Assembly (NCBI RefSeq): GCF_030815145.1
Contig: NZ_JAUSWJ010000001.1
Span: forward strand, 124,001 to 188,000
Origin: Kaistia geumhonensis
Lineage (GTDB): Bacteria; Pseudomonadota; Alphaproteobacteria; Rhizobiales; Kaistiaceae
Direction of reading: 5' to 3'
Length of the DNA stretch: 64,000 bases
The position numbers and the translations under genes were made by a program. A model generated the notes under the pieces. That model had not been told where the DNA came from, did not search any database, and was given only the letters and a program-made list of their open reading frames with translations. The stretch's first letter is position 1. Every line of letters begins with the position of its first letter. Below, in pieces: positions 32,846 to 43,100 of the stretch.

Positions 32846-35800
32846 TCAGGCCGCCTTGCTCGCGGTCGGCTGCGTCGGGAGGACTGGAATGACAGTGCCG
32901 GAGGACATCAGCACGATCAGTCCATGCTCGGCGCCAGTTATGCCGAGATAGGCCCGCACTTGCGCGCGATAGTGATCGAGCGCTTCCGGTGCCGGCGTCA
33001 CATCGCTTTTCCAGTCGACGACGACGGCAGGGCGACCTTCGGCTGTCAGGGTCAGGGCATCGGCTATCCCGGCCGTTACGGCCTCCACGCCGTCGGCTGC
33101 TTGTGCGGCATAAACGGGAAATTCGGCCAGAAGACCCGGCCGCAAGGCCACGATGTCGGGCAAGGCCAAGGTCCGGGCGACACAGGCAGCAAGTTCCTCA
33201 GCAGACAGCCCCGTCGCCGGGTCGGCGACCGGAGAATGGCCAAGAGCGCGGATAAGCTCGGCTGCCCGTTCGATGAGGGCAGCCTCCGTCTCAAGGACTT
33301 CGCCGGTCAGAACCTCTTCCATGAGCTTATGGAGGATCAGCCCACGTTCGCGGCCGCCCTGCACGAGAGTCGCGGCTTCCAATTCGGGAGGCTGCTCGTC
33401 GGCCGCCCCCGTCCAGAGCGCGCCTTCTTCTTCCCGTACGACGGTCTGGGCGGCGCTTTCATCGCGACTGGGCGCAAGCCGGGTCAACCGCGTCTGCGCA
33501 GCCGCGATGGCTTCGGCTTCGGCGGCGAAGCTAGCGCGCGTTTGGGTGTTGCCCGCGCCGGCACCCGCCGCCGTGAGGCCGACAGGCAGGTGAGAGACGT
33601 CCAGTCCGGGCAAGCCGGCGAGCGACAGATCGACGAGGCCGATCCAGGCTGATTTCGACGGTGTGGCGTCGAGCCGGGGAAGGACGAGGAGTTCGCGAGC
33701 GCGGGTGGCTGCGACATACCAGAGCCGGATGCGTTCGCGGTCCAGCTCCTCCTTTTCCGCTTGGCGGGCGGTTTCGTAGCCCTCAGGCGTGACGCCCAGG
33801 ACCGGGCAGTAGAAGGTCTCGGCCTGGCGGTCGATGACGGCGCTGTCGGGCGCCATGACGCCTGTCATGGTGTTGACCGGAATGACGATCGGCCATTCCA
33901 GCCCCTTGGCCGCGTGCATGGTGAAGAGCGCGACCGCTTCCTCCTGGGCATCGGGCCGTCCCTCGACGGCGCGGGCCTCGTCGGACCACGCCGCTGTCAT
34001 CGCCTCGGCGAAGGCGCGCAAACCGCGCACGGCGTAGCCGGTCGACAGGCTGAGATAGAGATCGACATTGGCGAGCGCGCGCTCGGCCTGGCCGCGATGG
34101 CGCTCGAGGAGGAGCGGACGGACGCGCATCACGTCCACGGCCTGCGACAGCAACTCATGCGGGGTCGTGCTGTTGCCGCGCCGGGAGAGCGATTGCAGCC
34201 GCTCGATGACGTCGCGCGCGAGCGGGTGCGCGATGACGGCGGGATCGATGCTGAGATCCAGGCGCGGAATCCGATCCGGCTGTTCCTCCGAGCGCGGAAG
34301 TCCCCAGATGATATCCAGCAGGTTTTCTTCGGTGAGGCCGACCAGAGGGCCGCGCAGCAATGCGCCGAGCGCCAGGGTGTCGCGGCGGTCGGCCAGAACG
34401 CGGGTCAGCGCGATCAGATCCTGGACCTCCTGGCGGCGGAACAGCCCCTTGCCGGCTTGGGTCGCGACAGGGATGCCGCGGCGTTCCAAGGCTTCCTCAT
34501 AGCGCCACAGCTCCGCGCCGGTTGGCGCCAGCAAGGCGATGTCGCCCGGCTGGCAGGGGCGCTCGGCGCCGCTGCGACGGTCGATGATTGGGTGGCTTTC
34601 GATCAGCCGGGCGCACAGATCGGCGATGGCGTCGGCCTCGGCATCGCGCTGCTGCTCGGCGCTGGCCTTGCCGTTTTCATCGGCCACGGCGATGTCGAGG
34701 GCCGCCACGCACAGGCCGCCGCGATCGTCATGGAACGGGTCGAGCGCGGTGAAGCCGGGCTGCCCATCGGCTGAGAGCGCGACCTCGAAGCGCTCGTTGA
34801 CGAAGGTGAGGATCGAGGCGCAGGAGCGGAAATTGGTGGAGATCGACAGGAGGCTGCCGGGGTCCTGGTCGCGGAAGGCGTCGCGCGCCTGCACATAGGC
34901 GCCGACATCGGCGCCCCGGAAGCGATAGATCGCCTGCTTGGGGTCGCCGACCAGGAAGAGCGCGCCCGGCCGGATGCGGAACCCGGTCCAGTCGTCATCG
35001 CCATCGGCCGGTTCGCCGCAAAGGCGCCAGAAGATCTCGGTTTGCAGGGGATCGGTGTCCTGGAACTCGTCGACGAGGACGTGGGCGAAACGCTGCCCGA
35101 GCGCTCGGCGAACGTCGTCATGGTCGCGCAGCAGGTCGCGCGCGGCGAAAATCAGATCGTCGAAATCGAGCTGGGCGCTGGCGCGCTTGTGGTCGCGATA
35201 GCGCTGCAGGATCGGACGCGCTTCGTCGATAAGCGCCGCCAGGGCGTGGCTGGCGGCGGCCTGCACAAGCGAGACCCAGGCGCCGCAGCAGGCGGTGTAG
35301 TGGACCTCGGCGGCGTCGTTCAGCCGATCGCCGTCGGCCTTGGAGAGGCCGACCTCTTTCGCCGCGGCGGCCCATTTGCCCTTCTTGCGGTAGGAGGCGA
35401 AGGCCCCTGCTTTGGTGCAAAGGTCCGGATGTGGCCGCAAGGTCAGGAGGCGGACGAGGCCCGCAGGCGTTGCGGGATCGGGACCGTTGGCCAAGGCGGT
35501 CGCCATCTCGGCCAGCCGCTCGACGATCGCCGCCGTTTCCGGCTCGGCCGCAGTCACACCATCCATGAAGCCTTTGAAATCCGCAGCGGCCTGCCGGAAC
35601 GCCGTCAGGTGGCCGTCAATCGGGGAGACGGCCGGGGCCGCGAGCGTGGGGCGACGGCGCAGATTCTCGGCGATCTTGTGGATGAGCGCCACGGTCTCGC
35701 CGGGGCTGTGCAGCACCATCTCGGCCAGGATACCGCCCTGACCGCCGGACAGGCGTTCGCGCAGCCAGACATCGACAATCTCAAGGAAGGTGAGGTCGGC

Positions 35801-36244
35801 CTGGTTGCGATCCATGACCCCTGCGCCGGGATCGATGTTGGCCTCCGCGGGATAGGGCTTAATGAGGCGCTGGCAGAAGCCGTGGATGGTCGAGCACGTG
35901 ATCTCGTCGATCGCGGCGCTGGCGGCGGCGAGATTGTCGCGATGGGCTTGGGACAGCCCATCGGGCAGCGCCACGCGCAGCTCGGTCGCGATCGTGCCGG
36001 CCGAGAGATCTGCGACGAACTCGCGGACACGCGACAGTAGCTCGCTCGCGGCGAGTTCGGTGAAGGTGACGGCGGCGATGGAACGCGGCGCGACGCCTTC
36101 GGCCAGCATCGCGGCGATGCGGCCAGCCATGACGGCAGTCTTGCCCGAACCTGCGCCGGCCTCGACCAAGATCGAGCGATCATGCAGGCTGATCGCATCG
36201 CGGCGCGCGCCGTCGTCCTTCAGCACCTTGGACACGCTGCTCAT
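32846..36244 (-). CDS. UvrD/AddA-like helicase-nuclease
   Basis: 1132 aa. Walker A Glu-Ala-Gly-Ala-Gly-Ser-Gly-Lys-Thr (28-36), motif Ia Thr-Phe-Thr-Glu-Leu-Ala-Ala, Asp-Glu-Phe-Gln-Asp-Thr-Asp (near 395), Met-His-Ala-Ala-Lys-Gly-Leu-Glu-Trp and a C-terminal nuclease motif Val-Val-Asp-Trp-Lys-Ser-Asp (near 1074) give a complete SF1A helicase with a PD-(D/E)XK nuclease, as in AddA of AddAB. The host will also have chromosomal recombination genes, so a copy on an ICE points to defence. The ATG at 36244 has GGAGG 7 bases upstream and starts inside the previous stop. Confidence 0.9.
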   Translation of the reverse strand: MSSVSKVLKDDGARRDAISLHDRSILVEAGAGSGKTAVMAGRIAAMLAEGVAPRSIAAVTFTELAASELLSRVREFVADLSAGTIATELRVALPDGLSQAHRDNLAAASAAIDEITCSTIHGFCQRLIKPYPAEANIDPGAGVMDRNQADLTFLEIVDVWLRERLSGGQGGILAEMVLHSPGETVALIHKIAENLRRRPTLAAPAVSPIDGHLTAFRQAAADFKGFMDGVTAAEPETAAIVERLAEMATALANGPDPATPAGLVRLLTLRPHPDLCTKAGAFASYRKKGKWAAAAKEVGLSKADGDRLNDAAEVHYTACCGAWVSLVQAAASHALAALIDEARPILQRYRDHKRASAQLDFDDLIFAARDLLRDHDDVRRALGQRFAHVLVDEFQDTDPLQTEIFWRLCGEPADGDDDWTGFRIRPGALFLVGDPKQAIYRFRGADVGAYVQARDAFRDQDPGSLLSISTNFRSCASILTFVNERFEVALSADGQPGFTALDPFHDDRGGLCVAALDIAVADENGKASAEQQRDAEADAIADLCARLIESHPIIDRRSGAERPCQPGDIALLAPTGAELWRYEEALERRGIPVATQAGKGLFRRQEVQDLIALTRVLADRRDTLALGALLRGPLVGLTEENLLDIIWGLPRSEEQPDRIPRLDLSIDPAVIAHPLARDVIERLQSLSRRGNSTTPHELLSQAVDVMRVRPLLLERHRGQAERALANVDLYLSLSTGYAVRGLRAFAEAMTAAWSDEARAVEGRPDAQEEAVALFTMHAAKGLEWPIVIPVNTMTGVMAPDSAVIDRQAETFYCPVLGVTPEGYETARQAEKEELDRERIRLWYVAATRARELLVLPRLDATPSKSAWIGLVDLSLAGLPGLDVSHLPVGLTAAGAGAGNTQTRASFAAEAEAIAAAQTRLTRLAPSRDESAAQTVVREEEGALWTGAADEQPPELEAATLVQGGRERGLILHKLMEEVLTGEVLETEAALIERAAELIRALGHSPVADPATGLSAEELAACVARTLALPDIVALRPGLLAEFPVYAAQAADGVEAVTAGIADALTLTAEGRPAVVVDWKSDVTPAPEALDHYRAQVRAYLGITGAEHGLIVLMSSGTVIPVLPTQPTASKAA

Positions 36245-38922
36245 CATTCCGCCTCCCAGACCTGAGCGACCTCGCCAAGCCGCTCCGTGGCTGCCGGCAT
36301 TTTGCGTTTGCAATAGGTGGCGCCCGCGTTGGCCGGCAGGGCGAAGGCGAGGTCGTCATAGTCGCCGCCGGTGTCCGGGCCAGGCAGTGCCGCACCGCCG
36401 GCGAGACTCGCCCTTGCCGCGCGCAGATAGCCTGTGATGTCGGCCAGCACGGCTTCGGGATCGTCGAGCTGAAGATCTACGGGCTCGCGCGGATAGAGCA
36501 GCGAGGCGCTGATGGCGACGTCGTCGCCGAGGAGCGCCTTCACCGCGAAAGCATAGAGGCAGCGTTGAAGCTCCCGCCCGCCGTTCAGCCGGATGCCGCT
36601 CCGCGGGGGGCGGCCTGTCTTGTAGTCGCGCACCAGCGCACGTTTGCCGTCGCCCGAGATGTCGAGCCGATCAATATAACCGGCGATGTTGAAGCCCGTG
36701 CCGGGAATCGTGACCGGCTTGCGCGCATCCCAAGGCGTTTCCGCGTCGGATTTTGGCTCCGATCCACCGAAGGGCACCTCTCCGTAGGAGCGTGCGCCCG
36801 GCAGGACATCTTCACCATAGGAAAGGGCTCGGCCCGCCATCACGCGGGCGTCGTCGATCGTGCGGCTCCAGATGACGGCCGGCGGAACCGGACGCTCGCT
36901 TTCCCAATCGGCGGCGACGGCTTGCGCGGCCCGCGCCACCGCGGCTTCGACGGTCTCGGCGTCGGCGGAGGCTAGACCATCTCCGGTTTCGAGGTCGCGC
37001 AAGGCGCGGTCGAGAACCAAGTGGACGAGATCGCCGATCCCGAGCGCGTCGAGCACGAGCGGTTCAGCGCTGCTCTGCGGTTCACGCCATCCGAACGCAT
37101 AGACCCACACGAAACTCAGCGGATTGCGCAGCAGGCGGCGCAGCGAGCTGGCCGACTGGGTGCGGCCGAGGATGGCGAGAACGAGCGGATGATCTGCCCG
37201 CACGAGCCCGTCATGGGGAGTAATCTCGGCCTGCCGCCAGTCGCGCCAGCAGCCCTGCGCACCGACCGCTTGCGGATCGGCTGCGAACTCCTGAGGCCGG
37301 GCCATGAGGCGGTCTGTTTCGCTGAAGGCGTGCGCCGGCGTCGCGTTGCGGCGCAGATAGGCTTCGTCACCACGCCCGGCGAGCAGAGGGCTGCGACCCA
37401 GGAGACGCCCGTCGCTGTCGCGCCGGGCGCGCGACAGAACGACGGTGTCGGCCGTCGTGGCGAGGATCGTCTCGAAGTCGCGGCGGTCGGCGAGGTTGAC
37501 CGGCAGCGGATCGAGCACCGGAGTCGGGATGATATGGTCCGGGATCAGTCGGTCTTCGGCGATCCCGCGCGGCCAGCGCGAGGAATTAAGCCCGAGGAGC
37601 CGCACGAAGCGGCGGGGCGACGCCGCGAGCGCGCTGGCCGGCATCCAAGCGACGCAGACGCATGCTTCCAGCCCGTCGTCCTGCTTCAGGGTTTCCAGCG
37701 TGGCGTCGATCGAGGCGGCGGGGCCGGCGAGCAGAGCCTTGCGCCAGATCGCGAGCGCGCGGCCCTTGAGGAAGGCTTCTCCGATCTCGCTGGCGGCCTC
37801 CGATCCTTTCACAAGGGTCTCGACCGCCGTGCGCAGCGCCGGAACATGGTCGGCGCCGTCGGGCCAGTCTTCGGGTGCCAACCGGCTCAGGAGGCGGTTC
37901 CAGGCGCCCAGCGTCGAGAGCGGCGCATCGGTCGGCAGGACACGCAGCCAGCCTTCAGGCAGGGTCTCGAATGGCGCGCTGTCACGGCAGAGCGCCGCGA
38001 GGCGACGCAGCCGCGATTGCGACAGGCCACGGACCACGATGTCGGCCAGCGCTGCGGCCGTCTGGCCCTCGCGGGTGGTGACCGTGCGGACGCCGTGGAC
38101 GAAGTGCAGGTCGATATTGGCGTCGGCGCGCAGGGTCAGGAAATGATCGTCATAGTCGGCTGGCGATGCGGTCGCGATGGCGATATCCGAGGGCGAGACG
38201 CCATTGGCGAGCAGGCTGCGCGCCCAGCGCATCGCCTCGATGGCCTCATGATAGGCGGTCGCGGCGCTGACGGCTCTGGTCCCTGGCGTTTGCGCCGGTG
38301 CATGCGCGACCGTGACGCCGATGCCGTCAAGCCAGGCGGGAACGCTTCTCGGGCCGGCCGTCCACTGCACCGGGATATGGGCAGTTAGGTCCTGGAGCAG
38401 TGGCCGCCAGCAGGGCGAGAGTTCGGTAAGACCGACGATTTCCATTGGTCCGAGGACGGCTGGCGCATGAGCGATGCGGGCGGTCGCGGCTGCAACGATG
38501 TCGTGAGGCCGCATCATCCCGGGCGGAAGCTGGTCGAGGACGGCCGATTCTAGGCGCGCGATGGCGGCGAGACGCGGATGGACGCCCGCGCATGCGGCAA
38601 GATCGACCCCCGCGCGCCAGACTTTGTGGAGCGTGTCGGCCGCCGCGCCGATCATGCCGGGAAGAGCTTTGATGCCTTCAAGTTCGCCCATCGGCGTGGC
38701 GGGCAGGACGGCCTGGATGGCCGCACGCAGGCTCTCTTCGTCGATAGGGCGAACGAAGCCGCCAGCCAGTCGGACGGCGGCCTGCTCGAACGACATGATC
38801 TGAAGGCCGTGACGACGGTCACGGCCAGCCGCCAGCCGGCGCTCCCGCATGGCGAGACGACCGTGAACGACAAGGGTGGATCGATTTGCGCCTGCCATGA
38901 CCGCCAACCTCTCAGAAATCAC
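36244..38922 (-). CDS. PD-(D/E)XK nuclease, AddB-like, without Walker A
   Basis: 892 aa from GTG 38922 (GTGA overlap with the 47-aa gene); ATG 38898 with AGAGG 9 bases upstream is an alternative. The C-terminal nuclease shows Gly-Tyr-Ile-Asp-Arg-Leu-Asp (near 750) and Val-Arg-Asp-Tyr-Lys-Thr-Gly (near 763), typical of RecB-family nucleases. The N-terminus lacks the P-loop of AddB. I see no four-cysteine iron-sulphur cluster. It precedes the AddA-like gene with a 1-base overlap and probably forms a two-subunit enzyme with it. Confidence 0.85.
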   Translation of the reverse strand: MISERLAVMAGANRSTLVVHGRLAMRERRLAAGRDRRHGLQIMSFEQAAVRLAGGFVRPIDEESLRAAIQAVLPATPMGELEGIKALPGMIGAAADTLHKVWRAGVDLAACAGVHPRLAAIARLESAVLDQLPPGMMRPHDIVAAATARIAHAPAVLGPMEIVGLTELSPCWRPLLQDLTAHIPVQWTAGPRSVPAWLDGIGVTVAHAPAQTPGTRAVSAATAYHEAIEAMRWARSLLANGVSPSDIAIATASPADYDDHFLTLRADANIDLHFVHGVRTVTTREGQTAAALADIVVRGLSQSRLRRLAALCRDSAPFETLPEGWLRVLPTDAPLSTLGAWNRLLSRLAPEDWPDGADHVPALRTAVETLVKGSEAASEIGEAFLKGRALAIWRKALLAGPAASIDATLETLKQDDGLEACVCVAWMPASALAASPRRFVRLLGLNSSRWPRGIAEDRLIPDHIIPTPVLDPLPVNLADRRDFETILATTADTVVLSRARRDSDGRLLGRSPLLAGRGDEAYLRRNATPAHAFSETDRLMARPQEFAADPQAVGAQGCWRDWRQAEITPHDGLVRADHPLVLAILGRTQSASSLRRLLRNPLSFVWVYAFGWREPQSSAEPLVLDALGIGDLVHLVLDRALRDLETGDGLASADAETVEAAVARAAQAVAADWESERPVPPAVIWSRTIDDARVMAGRALSYGEDVLPGARSYGEVPFGGSEPKSDAETPWDARKPVTIPGTGFNIAGYIDRLDISGDGKRALVRDYKTGRPPRSGIRLNGGRELQRCLYAFAVKALLGDDVAISASLLYPREPVDLQLDDPEAVLADITGYLRAARASLAGGAALPGPDTGGDYDDLAFALPANAGATYCKRKMPAATERLGEVAQVWEAE

Positions 38923-39062
38923 TTGCGGTTCGAGCGCTGAGTCAGCGCTGAGGCAGCGGCAGTCTTCGCGGCTTTGCTGCTCTTCGGGTCGCGCAGGACT
39001 TTCGCTGCGGCGCTGGCCGCCCGTTTGCTGGTGACTTCACTATTGGGTCCGCGTTTTGGCAT
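38919..39062 (-). CDS. 47-aa basic peptide heading the leftward operon
   Basis: It encodes Met-Pro-Lys-Arg-Gly-Pro-Asn-Ser-Glu at the N-terminus and ends Gln-Arg-Ser-Asn-Arg-Lys. Lys, Arg, Ala and Ser dominate. The stop overlaps the next start (GTGA), which argues for real translation. Small Lys/Ala/Ser-rich proteins of this look are widespread as hypothetical proteins. A DNA-binding or regulatory role is only a guess. It is the first gene after the shared promoter region. Confidence 0.6.
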   Translation of the reverse strand: MPKRGPNSEVTSKRAASAAAKVLRDPKSSKAAKTAAASALTQRSNRK

Positions 39063-39190
39063 CGCTTGCTCCCGAAATCTGGGTCCTCATTGACCATTGA
39101 CCCGTCGCCCTGATGGGACTAATAATTACACGCATCATATGGATCTGTCCATATAGTTTTAATGCTCACGGGCGGCGGAGGCGGAATGCA
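39063..39190. promoter_or_regulatory. shared promoter region of the divergent cargo operons
   Basis: 128 bases, A/T-richer than its surroundings, holding the 7-4-7 palindrome at 39137-39154. Both operons must start here. I see no clear core promoter in either direction. Confidence 0.6.
39137..39154. promoter_or_regulatory. putative operator of the WYL regulator
   Basis: ATATGGA-TCTG-TCCATAT is a perfect 7-base inverted repeat with a 4-base spacer, 36 bases before the WYL ATG. BrxR/CapW-type WYL repressors bind inverted repeats upstream of their defence operons. Confidence 0.6.
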
Positions 39191-40075
39191 ATGAGAGCGG
39201 CTGCAGCGGCCTTAAAGTGGGGGGTGGAGCGCCGCCTCGAGTTCATCGAGTTCCGGCTGTTCTGGGAGGGGTCGATCAATCGCGCCGATCTCGTTGAATT
39301 CTTCGGCGTTTCCGTTCCTCAAGCGTCGAAAGACCTAACCCTCTATCAGGAGCGCGCGCCTGGAAACGTGGACTACGACACGCGTGGGAAACGGTATGTA
39401 GCGGCCGACAAGTTCGTCCTGCGTTTTCTTGATCCCGACCCGTATGTCTATCTTGCGCAGCTTCGATCGGTCGCCGAAGGCACGGTGCCAACTCACGATT
39501 CTTGGATCGCCACTCTGCCGAATGCGGATGTGGCGCTAACCCCAAAACGGGACATCGACATCCAGGTCTTGCGCCGTGTGCTCGACGCGGTGCGAGAGAG
39601 GGAGTCGCTGGAAATCTTCTATCAGTCGATGAACAAGGTTCGACCAGATCCCATCTGGCGCCGAATCACACCGCATGCCTTCGGTTTCGACGGCTTCCGG
39701 TGGCATGCGCGTGCCTATTGCCACCTCGAGAACAGGTTCAAAGACTTCCTGCTGCCACGGATCCTCGAGGTGCGGGGTAAGGGCAAGCCTGGGGCGACCG
39801 GCGAGCAAGATTGGCTCTGGAACAACTTCTTCGATGTAGTCATCGGACCCCATCCGGATTTGACGGAAAGTCAGAAGAAGGTGGTCGCCAAGGACTATGG
39901 GCTGGACCAAGGCAATGGTGTGCTGTCCGTTCGGTATGCGATGCTTTTCTATGTTCTGAAGCGACTTGGCCTGCTTGGGGACGCCGCAAAGCAGAGTGCT
40001 CGCACACAGCATATTGTCGCGCTAAACCGCAAGGAAACCGAGGCTGCGCTCAACAAAGCGGAGCTTCTGATATGA
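39191..40075 (+). CDS. WYL-domain transcriptional regulator (BrxR/CapW-like)
   Basis: 294 aa. An N-terminal winged HTH (Asn-Arg-Ala-Asp-Leu-Val-Glu-Phe-Phe-Gly-Val-Ser-Val-Pro-Gln-Ala-Ser at about 30-46) is followed by a WYL-type domain with Ile-Thr-Pro-His-Ala-Phe-Gly-Phe-Asp-Gly-Phe-Arg-Trp-His-Ala-Arg-Ala-Tyr. Known relatives repress BREX, CBASS and other defence operons until a signal such as a nucleotide or DNA fragment binds. ATG 39191 has GGAGGCGG upstream. The palindrome just before it is the likely target. It is first in the rightward operon. Confidence 0.88.
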   Translation: MRAAAAALKWGVERRLEFIEFRLFWEGSINRADLVEFFGVSVPQASKDLTLYQERAPGNVDYDTRGKRYVAADKFVLRFLDPDPYVYLAQLRSVAEGTVPTHDSWIATLPNADVALTPKRDIDIQVLRRVLDAVRERESLEIFYQSMNKVRPDPIWRRITPHAFGFDGFRWHARAYCHLENRFKDFLLPRILEVRGKGKPGATGEQDWLWNNFFDVVIGPHPDLTESQKKVVAKDYGLDQGNGVLSVRYAMLFYVLKRLGLLGDAAKQSARTQHIVALNRKETEAALNKAELLI

Positions 40076-40100
40076 CGATATTGTGGGGGAGCGCCGGCTG

Positions 40101-43100
40101 ATGACCGCCAAGCTCGAAAGCATCAAGAACGGCGCCTCCGTTCGCGGCATCGCGTCTGCGCAGCCCGTGCAGATCGTGTCTGTGGACTGGATCGGAGATC
40201 AGGCGATCAATGTCGTCTACCGCGACCACAACGGCTCGGTCGCGGAATCTGTTCTCTACAGGGACGACGAGCATCGTCTTGAGGTTGAGCAGGACGGGCG
40301 GCCGTGGTCGTTCGACGCGGATGGTGCGCTGCTGCGATTGGTGACCGAAGCCAACCGCATCAAGCTTGCCCATTTTTTCGATCCTTATCTGGCCATCCAC
40401 ACCAGCCTCGTCGATCCGCTGCCTCATCAGATCTCGGCTGTATATGGCGAGATGCTGCCGCGGCAGCCTCTGCGCTTCCTTCTCGCGGACGACCCTGGCG
40501 CCGGCAAAACAATCATGGCCGGCTTGCTGATAAAGGAGCTGATCGCACGCAGCGATCTGGAACGCTGCCTTGTCGTCGCCCCCGGCAGCCTGGTCGAGCA
40601 GTGGCAAGACGAACTGGGTCAGAAGTTCAATCTCGAGTTCGACATTCTGACGCGTGACATGATCGAGACGTCTCGTTCGGGGAACCCGTTCAACGACCGC
40701 GACCGCCTCATCGTCCGCCTCGACGTGCTGGCCCGCAACGAAGGCCTGCAAGAAAAGCTCATGAGCGCCCGTGAGTGGGACCTCGTCATCTGCGACGAAG
40801 CCCACCGGATGTCGGCAACCTATTTCGGTGGCGAGGTCAAATACACGCGGCGATATCAGGTTGGTCAGAAGCTCGGCCAGGTCTGCCGGCATCTGCTGCT
40901 CATGTCGGCGACGCCGCATAACGGCAAGGAAGAGGACTTTCAGCTCTTCATGGCGCTGCTCGACGGTGACCGGTTCGAGGGGCGTTTCCGTGATGGCGTC
41001 CATTATGCCGATACGGAAGACATGATGCGGCGCCTGACGAAGGAAGAGCTGCTGAGGTTTGACGGTCGGCCGCTCTTTCCCGAGCGCCGAGCCCGCACGG
41101 TCAAATACCAGCTCTCGGAAGGCGAGGCCGCGCTCTACGCCGCCGTTACCGAATATGTGCGAACCGAGATGAACCGGGTTCAGCGGTTTGCCGAGGGAGA
41201 TGGCAAGAAGCGCAATAATGTCGGATTCGCCCTACAGATTCTTCAGCGTCGCCTCGCTTCCTCACCGGCTGCCATCTACCAGTCGCTGAAACGTCGCCGT
41301 GAACGCCTCGAGACCGAGCTGGGCGAAGCAAGGCTCGCGGCCAAGGGACGGCGTGCCGGTATCGGCGAGCCGTCGGTGAGCTCCGATGTTCTCGGCAACA
41401 TCGACGAGTACGGACAGGAGGAGATCGATGAGCTCGAAGAGCTGATTTCGACCGGCGCGACGACGGCAGAGACTGTCGAGCAGCTGGCTCTCGAAGTCGA
41501 CACGCTCAAGGGGCTAGAGTCGATGGCGCTCGGCGTCCTGCGCTCCGGTGTCGACACGAAGTGGACCCAGCTGAACCGCATTCTCGACGACGATCTCATG
41601 ATCGACGGCGCTGGAAATCGCCGGAAGCTGATCATCTTCACCGAGCCCAAGGACACGCTCCACTACCTTCTCGACAAGGTGCGCGCGCGTCTCGGAAGCC
41701 CCGAAGCCGTGGACGTCATCCATGGCGGGGTTTCTCGCGAGGAGCGCAGGAAGGTGATCGAGCGCTTCATGCAGGACAAGGACCTGCTGGTGCTCATCGC
41801 CAACGATGCGGCGGGCGAAGGCGTGAACCTCCAGCGCGGCCACTTGATGGTCAACTACGACCTGCCTTGGAACCCCAACAAGATCGAGCAGCGCTTCGGC
41901 CGCATCCATCGCATCGGGCAGACCGAAGTTTGCCACCTCTGGAATCTTGTGGCGGCCGACACGCGTGAGGGCGAAGTCTATGGACGTCTGCTCGAGAAGC
42001 TTGAGGCGGCGCGGGAGGCTCTCGGTGGGCGCGTCTATGATGTGCTCGGCGAACTCTTCGAAGGGACCGCGCTGAAGGACCTCTTGTTCCAGGCAATCCA
42101 GTATGGCGAGCAGGAGGAGGTGAGGGCGCGCTTGTTCCGCCAAGTCGATGGCGCGGTCGATCAGACGCATCTTTTGGAACTTCTGCGTCGACGCGCGCTG
42201 ACAAACGACACCATGCCCCAGGCCAAGGTCGAAGAGCTGCGGCTCGAGATGGAGCGGGCCGAAGCGTTGCGCCTGCAGCCGCACCACATTCAGAGCTTCT
42301 TCGTCGAGGCGTTCCAGCATTTGGGCGGCCGTCTCAAGCGCCGTGAAGAGGGTCGCTGGGAAATCACGCACGTGCCAGTGCGGATCAGGGAGCGCGATCG
42401 CCAGATCGGCACAGGCGCGCCCATCCAGAAGCAGTACGAGAGGGTCTGCTTCGAGAAGAGCAATATCAATCAACAGCCGGTCGCCGCGTTCATCTGCCCA
42501 GGGCATCCGCTGCTGGAGGCTGTGATCAGCCTCATCCGGGAGCAGTACGAGCAGATCATGCGACAGGGCGCGATTCTGGTCGACGAGACCGATGCTGGCG
42601 AGGCGCTGTCTGCCGTTTTCCTGCTGGAGCACACCGTCCAGGACGCCCGCACGACGAGTGCCGGGAAGCCGCATATCATCTCCCAGCGCTTGCAGTTTGC
42701 CGCGATCGACAAAGCGGGGAACGCCAGCAACGCGGGCATCGCGCCTCATCTCAATCTCCGGCCCGCCGCGCCAGAGGAAGTCCACCAAGTTCGTGATCTC
42801 CTGGACGAGGACTGGCTGACCACCGAGCTTGAGAGGACGGCGATCCGCTTCGCCACTGTGGAGCTGGCGCAAGGACATGTCGCGGAGGTGAAGGCGCGCC
42901 GAATTCCTGAAATCGAGAAGGTCGAGCAGGAGGTACGTGCCCGCCTCAAGAAGGAAATCAATTACTGGGACTCGAGGGCCTTCGAACTGAAGGAAGAGGA
43001 GAAGGCCGGCAAGAAGACGCGGCTGAGCTGGCAGAACGCCCAGCGGCGCGCCGAGGATCTGGCGGAGCGGCAGAAGCGGCGGATGGATCAGCTCGAACGG

